Source of the DNA: Heterostelium multicystogenum
Lineage: Eukaryota > Evosea > Eumycetozoa > Acytosteliales > Acytosteliaceae
DNA length: 64,000 nt
NCBI GenBank assembly: GCA_003667245.1
Contig: RCNN01000507.1
Location: forward strand, 30,777 to 94,776
Reading direction: 5' to 3'
Shown piece after piece: positions 33,397 through 47,144 of the stretch. Below the pieces are notes generated by a model, which had not been told where the DNA came from, did not search any database, and was given only the letters and a program-made list of their open reading frames with translations. The position numbers and the translations under genes are program-made. Positions within the stretch are counted from its first letter, which is position 1. The number at the start of each line of letters is the position of its first letter.

Positions 33397-33681
33397 GAAT
33401 CATGCATGTCTTTATCTGAAGACACTAGTCTAAAGATGGAAAAAACAGAGTGTTCAAATTTGATTGATTTTAAGTGAGTGTGCAAAACAGAATGTTTTTT
33501 TCAATTCTAAGAAGTAATAAACACTAATACAATGAAATATGTGATGATGTTTTAATATACATTATATTTTATTGTTACTTTTTTGATTTGGACAACTGTT
33601 ACAATGAAGTAGAGGTCAATTTACTGCTGCACTTTCAATTGAATATTGCCAACAGGTAACAAGTTATTATTTTAGATCGAT

Positions 33682-33882
33682 CTAGTGGAGAATCACCTCA
33701 ACCATGCTTTGTAAATTTTCATGTTGCTCCTTAATTGCTGATTCATCACAATTACTTTGATTTAAGAATTCTTCGACCTCTTTAATGGCACCTCTTACTG
33801 TTTCAACAGCTTGTTGATCAGTGAACTTGGAAGATGAAAGCTTTGTATTAATTTCTTCAATGTATTGCTTTAATGCCTCCAT
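33682..33882 (-). CDS. Free-standing Hsp70 lid-like small protein
   Basis: A complete 66-codon frame, ATG to TAG, with no introns. The sequence MEALKQYIEEINTKLSSSKF, then ETVRGAIKEVEEFLNQSN and KEQHENLQSMVEVIL, aligns by eye along its whole length with the C-terminal helical lid of the BiP encoded next door ([43 protein letters not shown]): conserved spacing of YI, ET, AI, EFL/EWL, the Gln-x-x-x-Leu and Val-x-x-I positions. It lacks the ATPase and beta-sandwich domains, any signal peptide and HDEL. It lies on the same strand 470 bases beyond the BiP stop, yet has its own start and diverged sequence, so it is not a simple BiP fragment. Expected fold: helical bundle. Role unknown. Confidence 0.65.
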   Translation of the reverse strand: MEALKQYIEEINTKLSSSKFTDQQAVETVRGAIKEVEEFLNQSNCDESAIKEQHENLQSMVEVILH

Positions 33883-34355
33883 TTTATAACTAACTATTAA
33901 ATATAACTAACTAAAATAAATATAGATAACCTTATCTCTTCTAAGATGTAAAAAAACAAAAAAAAAAACAAAATAACAAGTAGATTAAAAATGAGCTTTA
34001 TGCTGATGATCATCCCACCTCAGCGCACTAACCAAAAAAATCTTTTAATAATAATAAACAGATCAACAATAGTGATCAATTAAATTAAATTACAACAAAA
34101 AAAGTGATTTAAATTGTTTCAAAGAAAATACCCTATTTGTGGCACAAAATCAATGATAAAACTATCAAGTCTGAATAATATTATTGATCAGAACAGACCG
34201 GATTATAAAGATAACTTTCCTGCTCATGTGATGTTCAAATAGGGATATTGGTAATTAATTAATCGTGTAATATGTTTGTTGATTATAGTTTTAAAATTTT
34301 TTTGATAGTTTTTATTTTTTAATATACATTCTATATTATATATTCTTGTGATTGT
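33883..34355. other. Spacer between BiP and the lid-like gene
   Basis: About 470 bases, AT-rich with A-runs; likely BiP 3' UTR and the promoter of the lid-like gene. No other gene seen. Confidence 0.5.
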
Positions 34356-36398
<2,043 letters not shown>

Positions 36399-39300
36399 TG
36401 TTTTTATCTATATATATATAATAAATACTAAAATAGAAAATGTTAATAATCTTCAATTTCAAAATGTTATATTTATATTTATATTTATAATTATATTTAC
36501 TTTTAGTTTTATAAAAAAAAAAATAACTAAACTGAATTGAAAAATAATGCATTGCTTTCATTTTATTTTTTCGCCTGCCTCGTCATCCAACACTCGAGTT
36601 CACTTTATTTAATGCACCGTCATCACCAAATTATTATTCTAAAAATTTTACAAATTACCCCAGATCTCACACTATACCCCCCTGAGTAAATTCCCAAAAA
36701 TAAACTCTAAATATTACAAATTAATATTACTAGCTAGTGTGAATCACCAAAAAAAAAAAAAAAATTAAACTGAATGTATGACTCTTTGCCTCACTCAGAA
36801 TCATATTTAAAATGAGGGGATTGAATTATATATGCCCCTGTTCCAGCCCTATGGTACCAACGAATCAAAAATCTCATCTATCTTTCATCTAGAATATGTG
36901 GATGGTCGGTTGAATCTGACTTGTCTGCCATGCGTTAATACATTCTTTAGCTTGTTGTAAACTTTATTTAGTAAAGATGAGTATGCTTTGTCATTCACTT
37001 CTTTTTCTCAACTTTGGCTTTCAATTAAACTTGAGATGACAAGTCATCTTTCAGTTGGAAATGTGTTTCACTCCCGAATGTCTTAAAAAATCATGTTAAA
37101 ATCTTTGGGAATGAGTCAGCATAAAACTGATGGTTCAAAACTGATTCCATTCTTTTCCAACCAAACAACTTTTTTGACATAATCATATAATATGATATGA
37201 CCAACCTGGGACTTTAGAACTTTAGACATATGGTATTGATAGTTTTTATATATTAGCTGCTCTGTCTTGTATTGTCTTTAAATATTCTTAGTAGTAATAA
37301 ACTTTAGATTGTACTTAGGATAACTGCTGTTCTTAATATTTCGACTCTTTAATTATATAATGAAATCGAGCTTGACTTTCAGTAACGTATCATTCCAATC
37401 CATATCTTTTTGTTTCATAATAGCAAAGACAATCTCCAGATTTTATTTATATTATAAAAAGTATATAACCTCTTTTATATTATTATCACTCTCTTTACCT
37501 ATTATTATTACAATAATCAAATACCGTAATTAATAGAAATACTAAAGAAAGAATATTTAATTCTTAAGATAAAAGTTAATCTAGGATGATTGTCGTTTGC
37601 AAAACAACATTATCAATCTCATAATGATAATATAAATATGTCCCAATTATAATCCTCAAATGAATGGACAAACTTAAATTGCAACAAAATGAAAGGGTAA
37701 CTTTGTCTTTTTTTCTTTGGTTTTATAATATCCCATTCTGCATCATAATATGATATTATGTCATCTCGAAATTATGTGAACTGCAGTTCTCTTATTATGG
37801 AAAGATTATTGTTAATATAATAATGTTTGATTAATTTAGAGTGAAAATATAAGCTTTTCAAAAAAATTTGCTCAAAATCACATTTTTCTGAGATCAGCAC
37901 ATGTTTAAGAAAGAGGGAGCGCGTGTGAAATCCAAACTCTTTAAATTTTGTAAATTTAAAAAAGAGAGGGGGCGCTTCGCGCAAAGAACCATGGATTTTG
38001 ACACTTTTGATTTCCACTGGTGATCGAAAAAACAACAATTGTTTTTATTTTTTTGATCAAAAATATCTTGAATCAAGGAATTCCTTTTTTTTATTATTTA
38101 TCAATAAATAAAATTGAGTGTGTGGTTTTACAGTCTCTCTACCCTTAATTGTGGTCAGTCTTTGTTGTCACCCCATAACCCAATTAATCAATCAATCAAT
38201 CATTTGTAGATAATTTATCTCAAATTCTTTTCTTATTCATCTTATCTCTACACTTTTCTTTCTTTCTCTATCCTTTTCAAAACCAATCAAACAAAACTAC
38301 AACAACAACAACAGTTGCAACATCTTTCGCGAAACCAGCATCTCCCAATTAACCCAACTGAGTCTCAATCACTTTATCCAGTAATATTACTACTTTCTTG
38401 TTGACTTATAATTTTTAAGTCTCCTTTCCTCTCATCATCAAAATAATAGTCAATTATCAAATTGTCAGGATCAGAATAATCAACCTTTTAGACTCTAATG
38501 TTAAATATATATCCTTGTAATTATTATTATTACAAATAAATCGATAGCGAATTTAGTTTCGAGTACAGAATCATCAATACAATTTGTACAATAATAATAA
38601 AAGTATTTTACTGAAATAGCAATAGTCGGAATTTCATTTATACATCGGAATTGGCTCACAGTAACAGCTTCATGGTTTAGTAAATAAGGTAATTCTAAAA
38701 AATATCAATGTCATTATAATGAACAACATCTCTTCGACCTCAACAAACAGTATAACAACAACAACAATAATAATAATAATAGTAGCAGTATATTGGTTTT
38801 AAAATTGGCTTGGTCAATCGGTTAATTAACAGTTATTCAATCAGATGCATCATCGTCATGATCAACAGCAGCAGCTAAAAATACAATAGCTATAAAGTTT
38901 GGATATTAAGTATTTGTGATTAACTTAAAATACTGATATTTATATCCAATCTTTCTTCCATCACTTCTCTATTGTGTTATTGTTATATTAATAGTCCATG
39001 CAAATAGTATGAATATTCATTCAATTTCCACCCGTGCTACAGTTGGTGCGGATGTTACTGCAGTGATGTTAGATTCTATTATTACTTTAATCTTACTAAA
39101 TTGTTAGAAAGTACAGATTATATGGTTGATAATATAACAAAACACAACAACACAATCAATCAATCAATCAATCGATTTGTAAACCAATATTTTAAAATAG
39201 GATTGTGGTTACTTTGTTTTTTTCTGGTGTTATTTTTGTTGATGTTGTTGATGTGAGCTTTATCATCTTCAACTTCATTCATTAATGAATACATTAATTG

Positions 39301-41165
39301 AAATAAAATTAATCCAATCCAATCCAATCAAACAAAGCAATACAAGCAAATCAAAACAAAACCAATCAGACAAATCCAATCCAATTCTATTCAATTGCAT
39401 TGCTTCATTTCAATAGATTTATCAATTTAATTATATCTTCGATGCATTAATAATTAAACACCAAGAAACTAAATATTACACAACAATAACAACAACAGCA
39501 ACAAATAATAATAATAATACTATGTCTGATGTTTCTCTGGTATTATTTTAAATGAGATCAGATGCAGATAACTTCAATACCAAAAAGCAATATATTAAAA
39601 TTCACATCATGATGAATAAATGGGCAATAAGAAGTAACTGATGATATTTGCTTGTATGTCGATGTCGTCAATCAAACAAACATCCCAAATGATTGCTACT
39701 TCATCATCGGTGTGTTATTTTGCTGCTAACATTATTTCCCACAATTTTGTTACCAATGAGAAGTATAAAAATACAAACACAAGTGGTGTTCATCAATCAA
39801 ATTTTGATCAACACCAACAACCACTACCAACACACACACCACATTATGAATGGATATTCTTAATCTTCCATACATGTTATAAATAACTCACTTCTTTGGA
39901 ACATCAATTAAAACCAAAAGAAGTTAAATCATACTTGTGATTTGTCAATAGGTTGCAACCACATATCTACAATAGATAAAGTAGCACCATACCAGAACCA
40001 TAACCATAAACATAACATCACACCAATCAACATCAACCTCACCTTTCTGAACTTTCAATAGCACGACCACCACCTCAACACTAACAAGCAACACCACTAC
40101 TTAGTTGTTTTCACTTTTATGATTGATGAATCAGTCTGATTCGCACGACACCACAATGCATATTTTACTAAGTATTTCGCAATACAAATATCTACCAAAC
40201 CTATTCAGCAACCACCTTTCCTAATTGAATATATTATTTTACATCATTTCTAAATTGGTTAAATGTGTTTGATTGTTATTGGCTGCTGTGCTGTTTGTGT
40301 TGTTATAAATGAAATTCATCAATCAATCAATCCATCAATCAGGTTGGTCAACATCAAGAGGGAGTACTCCAGCCAGCATAATGCCGGCAATGGTGATATT
40401 TAAAAAGTTAGTTTTGCGTGATATGGGCATAGACGTTACAATATTGATCACTCCCCTTTCAAAAGCAAAAACACATCTAAACTATAAATCATTGAGACAC
40501 TGTTTAAATCTCTTCAGAATTAAACAAACCCAAATTTAAATAGAAGTGGAAATCAATGGACGACCCGTCGTTCTCCACCTACTCCACCGATTTCCATAAC
40601 ACAATTAAGAGTATTTTTACAAGCTGCATTTAATTAAACATATGTAAAGATGGTGTTTAGCAATAGCTTGCTCTTTTTTAGTTGGGTTGCCAACAGTGTG
40701 ATCAATGATACCATTATATTTAATTGTTTATTATACTTTTATAATAAAAGTAGATTAGAATTGTTTGTTCCATTATAGAAAATAGATTTATCATTTCATT
40801 TCGTTTAGTTTTGTTATCTATTTGGATCCTCAAATTTTATCTATTAATAAGAAGTAAGAGTTGAGTAGTTACCAAGTTTCATATTATCACTATTATTATT
40901 ATTATTGTTTAAATTTGGTTGAATCAATAAATAATTATCTAACTCTAATTCTAACCTCCTTCATTTAATTTCTTTTTTTTTTAAATTCCAGTTTCCACTT
41001 TTAAAATTCCAGCAAATTCACAACAACATCAACTCGACTAGTTGTAATTTCAAATTCAATTATAGGTGACAATTAGACAACTTTGTTCGCTTATTTGAAT
41101 TCGAAAATCAAAGTCCGATTATTATTTATATATTTATTAATTTTGTACAGATAAACACAACAACA
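36399..41165. other. Very long gene-free divergent spacer
   Basis: 4.8 kb between the BiP and CRIB-gelsolin starts. It contains A/T runs, repeated CAAT and CAACAA tracts (near 38190, 39160, 38310, 39490), a GC-cored stem-like sequence GGCGCTTCGCGC near 37970-37981, and short frames at 37772-38076, 39641-39886 and 40309-40539, none with recognisable domains. Probably promoters and a long, possibly spliced, leader for the CRIB-gelsolin gene. Confidence 0.5.
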
Positions 41166-44100
41166 ATGGATAAAACCAAATCACCCACAAAGAGTAAACT
41201 CCAAAGTGGCAAGCAATCAATTGTTAGCCAATCACTCCCAAATTTCACAGCAGCTACACAGAATTCAGAGAATAATAATGCAATACCCACACAGTCTTCA
41301 TCATCGACATTGTCGCCGGCAAAGTGGAAAAGTTTCTTTTTCAAACACAACAGCAGCAGTCCACAGAAAAACCATAGTAACGTCCAAATAAGTCAACCAT
41401 TTGATGTCAACCATATTGCACATGTAGATTTCGATCCCCAAAGCCAAGAGTTATCCGTAACTATCATCATTCAAATTGGAGAAAATTGCAATAATTATAT
41501 TAACATTCATTCTTTGTTCCTCTGACATTAAAGGGTCTTCCTTCAAATTGGACGGCAACACTGAAAAGATCAGCAAATAAATTAATAAGAAGAAGAAAAG
41601 ATAGCACCTCACAAAGAAATCTGACGAAACCAACTAAAAATAATAATAGTAGTAGCAATGCCAATAATAATGTTAGTTATTATGAGGCACCAACTTCTAG
41701 ATTACCAAATCCAACATTGGATTCGCCAAATAGAAAAGGAATGAAATCAAGTCCATTGAATCCAAACAAATCAATACCTTCACCAGTTCCAATTTCAAAA
41801 CAGTATGCTAGAAATAGCACACCTTCATTGGCACAATCCTCAAATGTAACTGTTGATGTCGGCGGTAGCAATGGGTCTGATGTACCATCTCCAAAATCTA
41901 CAATTACCAACAGCTCTGGAGTATCTCAATCGAAATCAACTTCATTCAATGGAATCAGTTCACATTCAATGGTCATTGGTGCACCAATGAAAACAAAGCG
42001 TGAGATTCACATCACTTGGAACCATGTCACTGGTCAATTTGAAGGTGTTCCAGAAAATTGGTCAGACTTGGTCCAAAAAGTAACTACAGAGAAACAGGAG
42101 AAGCATAGAATGGACCAGAGAAAGAGGTTGTTGAAAGAAGAGCTATCCAAGTGTGAGCGTGAAGAGAGACATCGCAGATCAACAAGAGACAAGCGCGAGC
42201 GTGCAAGAATCAATCGTGAAGAAAGAAGCATGAGCGTGAGTAACAACCGACACCGAGGGGATACCCCAACCTCCACTACGACTCCACCCATGTCCCCTAG
42301 ACGAATCAATCAACCGACACTCTACCAGATTTGTGGAGTTGAAATGTTCAAATCAAAGAGAGTTGAGCTTTCCCTGCAGTCACTTTGTAAAAATGATGTT
42401 TTTGTTCTCGACAGCGGCTCCTCAAAGCTCTATGTATGGCTGGGATCATCGTCTTCCTTACAGAAGCAAGTCCGTGGACTTGCCATTGCAGCCAAAATCA
42501 AGTATGAAAGTTTAGTTATTTTGGAACCAATCACAATTGAGATTTTTAGTGGACAGTGATAGACGTGATCCATCTCATCTATGTGACTTTTTCAACATAC
42601 TTGGAGGAGACTGTACAAGCGAAAAGCTGTTCGAAGTGGTTCGTGAAGGTGGTGACACTGATGCTGAGCTGACTGCTTTTGAAGAAACCACTACCTGGCT
42701 TTACAGAGTAAGCGATAATGGCAAGATTGTGTCCATCGACGAAAGACCACTTGTCCCAACCGCACTCAATAGTAACACATGCTTCATCATGGATTGCGAA
42801 ACTGATATTTTCGTTTGGTGTGGAAGAAACTCACATCCATTGCAACAACGTGTAGCCACCATTTTCGCCAATGAGTTTATACAGATATTTTCAGACCGTC
42901 CTCAGTGGGCATCGCTTCACACTGTCCATCAAGATGAGGAGCCATGGTATTTCAAAGAGCGTTTCCTCTATTGGTTGGAGGAAGAGTCGGTCATTGACAG
43001 TTCAAGACGTTATACTCTCCGTGCCAAAGACATGCCTCTTCCTATTCCTCCAGTTCCACTGGACTCACCAACCTTGATTCCAGAGATCTTGATAGATCCA
43101 CATTACCCTGAACCAAGACGTGGTGTAACACTTAGCATTGATCTTTGGCAGAGCGACGTTAGCACGTGGACAAAGGTGGACAACGAGCATCATGGACACT
43201 TTTTAACCTCACGTGCCTATGTTTGCCATCATATCTACAGATTGGATGACCGCATAAACTCGCGAGTCTATTTCTGGCAAGGAACAGAGGCACCAATTAA
43301 ATGGTGGATCGTGTTCCAATTTGGATTGTACAAGGAGCTACAGGCCCATATGCAGCAACTTGCACCCAACTCTGCTCCTCCCACCACTGAGTGTCTGACA
43401 CAACACAAGGAAACACCTCCTTTCATGAATCTCTTTGGAAACTATATAATGGTACATCGCGATACTACCCAACCGGTCCTATTGTATCACCTCACACTAT
43501 CGAGCTGCGAGAAGTTTGTGAGATGCACCCAGTTCTCCAACTTCAACTTGTCCAATCTCAACAGCCGACAAGTCTTTATACTTTACAATCAGGTTCTAAA
43601 GTCTTCATTCATCTGGTATGGAAACGCATGTTCAGTATATTTGCGCTCAGAAGCAGTTGACGTTGCCAACTCGCTTCACTGTTATCTCCAACAAAACAAC
43701 GACCCAACCGTTTTCAATTTGGTTGTCGAGTGCGAAGAGAACAACGAGCCAATATCTTTCTGGAAGCAGTTTGCAGGTGTAGATAAACGTTTAGAACAGT
43801 TCACTTTGAATTCGTCGTCGATTGATCTTACAGTTTTCCTCAAGCAAAACACATCGGTCAGAACCTACCCAAAATACAATACCTCTTACAACAACCTCAA
43901 TAACTTAACGAGACCATCCACCTACCCAACTCGTCTGTACCATATCTACTACCACTCGAAAGCACGCAAATATGTTGTCACTCGTGTCAAACCTTTCTGT
44001 CAAAGTGACTTGGTTGCTGAGGATGCTTTCATCCTGGATACTAAGCACAAGCTCCATGTCTGGATTGGTCCCCAATGTTCGCGAAAGAAGCGGAGACTGC

Positions 44101-46488
44101 CGAGGGTTTCGCAAAGATGTATCGTGAGCAATCGAATTTGGGACACACTTCACTCACACCAGTGGACATTGAATCATTCCGCTCAGAGTCTTACGAGTTT
44201 CGTTCGTACTTTGATGCTTGGAATAACGAATTCCAGCCACAGAGTCTGAGACATACCACTTCGCAGGCTTTGATTGGTATTGGTGCCGACTATCGTTTAC
44301 TAAATTCTATTGCTAGCAACCAGATTCAAAGCGATGACGTTGAGTTGGAAACAGATTACAGTGACGATGAAACAACATTTTCCATGACACCATCGACTTT
44401 GACTCCCCACTCCAGTCCACCCCTTCCACGTATGATGGACACATGGGAGATGGAGCTCGAAAGCGAAGTAGAAAGATTGAAGAAGAAGGGATACAGTCCT
44501 TTGTTACCTTCTCGTCTCGGTGGTCCAAGATTGAATGGCATGCCAATTATGAAATTGAATGATCCTAATTTGAAGAGATCGCGTGATGATTCGATTGGAA
44601 GTGCGGGTTCAAGCGGTGGATTCAGCTCTGGAAGTCCAGATAAGCACGACTTGGCACTGAAACTATCAGCTGATCCAAAGAGAAATAGATCTGATAGCAA
44701 TGAACTAATTGCTCAAGCCTCGAAGGCTAGATTAAGAAAGCGTGGATCCAGTCTTTTGACTCGTACTCCTAATCCAAATCGTCTCTCAACTTCACTTCCA
44801 TCTCCACTTAATCAAGAGGGAACCAGCGATCAAAAGTCTCAAGAACTCAAAGAATGGACCGTTGAGTTAGAGGTAGATATACTCGAAGAAGAGTTGTCAA
44901 AGCTAAACAAGATATCTGAAGAATCGAAAGCTAAGAAATCCGCATCACCAATGAGTCCACCTATGTCTCCACCAACATCTTCAAGTTTGTCGACAACTTC
45001 AGTGGCAACAGAACCAAATCCATCGCCTGTGGTATTCAAGCAACAGACTTCCGTTGGCGCTAACACATTCAAGACTAAGCCACCTTTTTCTCCAAGAAAA
45101 CCATCTCCATTAGTTTCTTCACTTCCACCACCTCCACCTGCACCTGTAGCAGCTGCTGCCACACCCGTCGAATCACCAAGCACCACATCATCAATTTCAC
45201 CCATTTCCTCAGCTGAAAGCACTCCAAGAGCAACTAGTCCAGATCAACAAACCACAGTCCAACCTCCTTCACCAGTTGCTCTCAACCCTGTCTCCATTAA
45301 CATGGTCGATTCAACACCCACCTCATGCAGCTCGACGCCAACTAACACTTCACCAATTACCGTACCATTAAAGTCTTCTGTTACAATTCCACCAATTTCA
45401 TCACCAAACTTGAATGCCAATAGTAGCAATGACAAGACATCTTTAACCGTTGCAAGTCCAGACAAGGAAAAAGTTGTTTCACCAACAATACTTTCACCTA
45501 AAGCTAGACCAGCAGTACCACCACGCACCTTCTTAAATACATCGGGATCTACCATGCCAACCTTCAGTGGAACTGGATCAATTTCAAAAGGAACCGTTCC
45601 AAAGCCATTGCCATACATACCTCCCAGACCAACTTCTCCACCTGCTCCAACCTCACCAACAGTTTCACCAAGAGAAAATATCAACAGCATACCAACTACA
45701 CCAATCTCTAAATTCCCTACATCTTCATCGATTACAGCATCGGTGCTTCCATCGCCACCAAAAAATTCCAACCATTTCCCAACAGCAACAAGATGTACCA
45801 ACACCAAAAAACCAGATTTAAATTCATTGTGAAGCCACTCACTAAATCGAAGCAGGCATCCAATCCACCAAAATCCAATCCAACACCAAACACCTCTGTA
45901 AATAATCAATCAATTAGCAAAGCCTCAAACAGCATCCCATTCTCCACAGCGACAGTTCCAGTCCATCAATCAACTCCATCCACTGCCTCTGCCACAGCCA
46001 AAACAACTCAGCCGCAACAGACACAGTCATCGTTACCTCCAAAGCGCAGTCCACCACAGCCTCAAGTACAAAACAACAACATTTCACCTGATAAGCAAAA
46101 TCTATCTGATTCACAATCTTCATCAACCAATTCCACTCCAAAGCCGCTACCATACCCACCAAGCTGTGGATCGGTAAGAGAGAGAATCCACCAACACGAG
46201 TCATACTCCAAACACACAGGACAGTCGACAGCTGTACACGCAAGTCTGCCAATCCCAAAGCAGCCCTCGACCTCCTCTCTGAAATACACGAACCTTCAAT
46301 CCATTTTCATTCCACCATCAAGCACACCTCCACCCAACAAGCCATTGCCACCTCCACCACCTCTTAGAAATTATCTCAACAACAGCAGCAACAATCTTTC
46401 CAACTCGCTTCACACATCAAACACCTCATCGATGACAACATCGCTTAAATCAACACCATCTGCAGTTACTGTTCCCACAAGAAATTAA
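41166..46488 (+). CDS. CRIB and gelsolin-repeat cytoskeletal protein with Pro-rich tail
   Basis: About 1,700 residues. An intron at 41457-41533 splits a clean CRIB/PBD: ISQPFDVNHIAHVDFD joined to GLPSNWTATLK (residues ~75-108). A second, partial CRIB-like piece (NHVTGQFEGVPENW) lies near residue 255, followed by a basic coiled-coil stretch (KEELSKCEREERHRRSTRD). Then come about five gelsolin-like repeats, recognisable by FVLDSGSSKLYVWLGSSSS, CFIMDCETDIFVWCGRNS, SRVYFWQGTEAP, VFILYNQVLKSSFIWYGN and AFILDTKHKLHVWIGP. The last ~750 residues are Pro/Ser/Thr-rich with many SH3-type PxxP motifs and polyproline. It probably binds GTP-loaded Rac/Cdc42-type GTPases and actin. A short intron or slip near 42500-42550, a slip in a C4 run near 44075 and one near 45800 are bridged. 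Confidence 0.8.
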
Positions 46489-47144
46489 TAGGTGCAATAA
46501 ATTTCCAACCAAAATAGTACAAACAATAGTACCTATTCTCTATTTGTTTTAAACACCAAAGTTTGACCCTTATCCAAATTAAATAAGATTTTACAAGGGT
46601 CACATTTTGATCACTTTATTTATTTATATTTTTTTTGTGACTATGTTCCAATTCAATAATATAGTCACATTGTTTATTCATTTATTTAACACGAAATAAA
46701 AATACCTCCGAAAGAAAGTAACTATCGAGCTCCTTAAAAGCTCATGTTAGATGAATAGCTAAAGTGAAGGAGGGGTGTAGCCACCAATTTTAATAATCAA
46801 TCAATTCTTAAGTTCTTGATATGATGTTCATACACTTTAAATACTATTTATCATTGCTTATTATTATTATTAAATCTAAAACATCTTTTAGGTTCCCAAT
46901 GGGTTCAAATAGCATTGAACAATTGAAGGTTGTTTTTTGATCGCGAAATCAATCAAAAAGAGATTGAGTTTTGCAATTGTAGATTTTTATAGGAGTGCCA
47001 ATTAAAATCATTCCATCGGAACAAATTTTCAGACTTTGTTTTGAACATCATCATGAACCAAATACAACATCCATCCTTAAAGAAAATACAATCTTCATTT
47101 GTGAACCCCATCATTCTATTCTTATTTTATATTCATAAAACAAG
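46489..47144. other. Intergenic stretch, no gene seen
   Basis: About 650 bases between the CRIB-gelsolin stop and the first ComC-like gene. AT-rich; AATAAA-like signals occur in the first 200 bases. No gene or clear repeat. Confidence 0.5.

Noticed and set aside
37772..38076. Overlapping minus-strand frames with a GC-cored hairpin nearby
   Set aside because: Composition is odd (Phe/Lys-rich) and no family or splice structure is visible; considered chance within the long spacer.
39641..40539. Plus-strand ORFs at 39641-39886 and 40309-40539
   Set aside because: Short, low-complexity, no domains; more likely leader or spacer of the CRIB-gelsolin gene.
45244..45909. 221-codon minus-strand frame opposite the CRIB-gelsolin tail
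   Set aside because: It mirrors the Pro/Ser/Thr-rich sense repeats (giving Gly/Val-rich sequence) and carries no independent signal.
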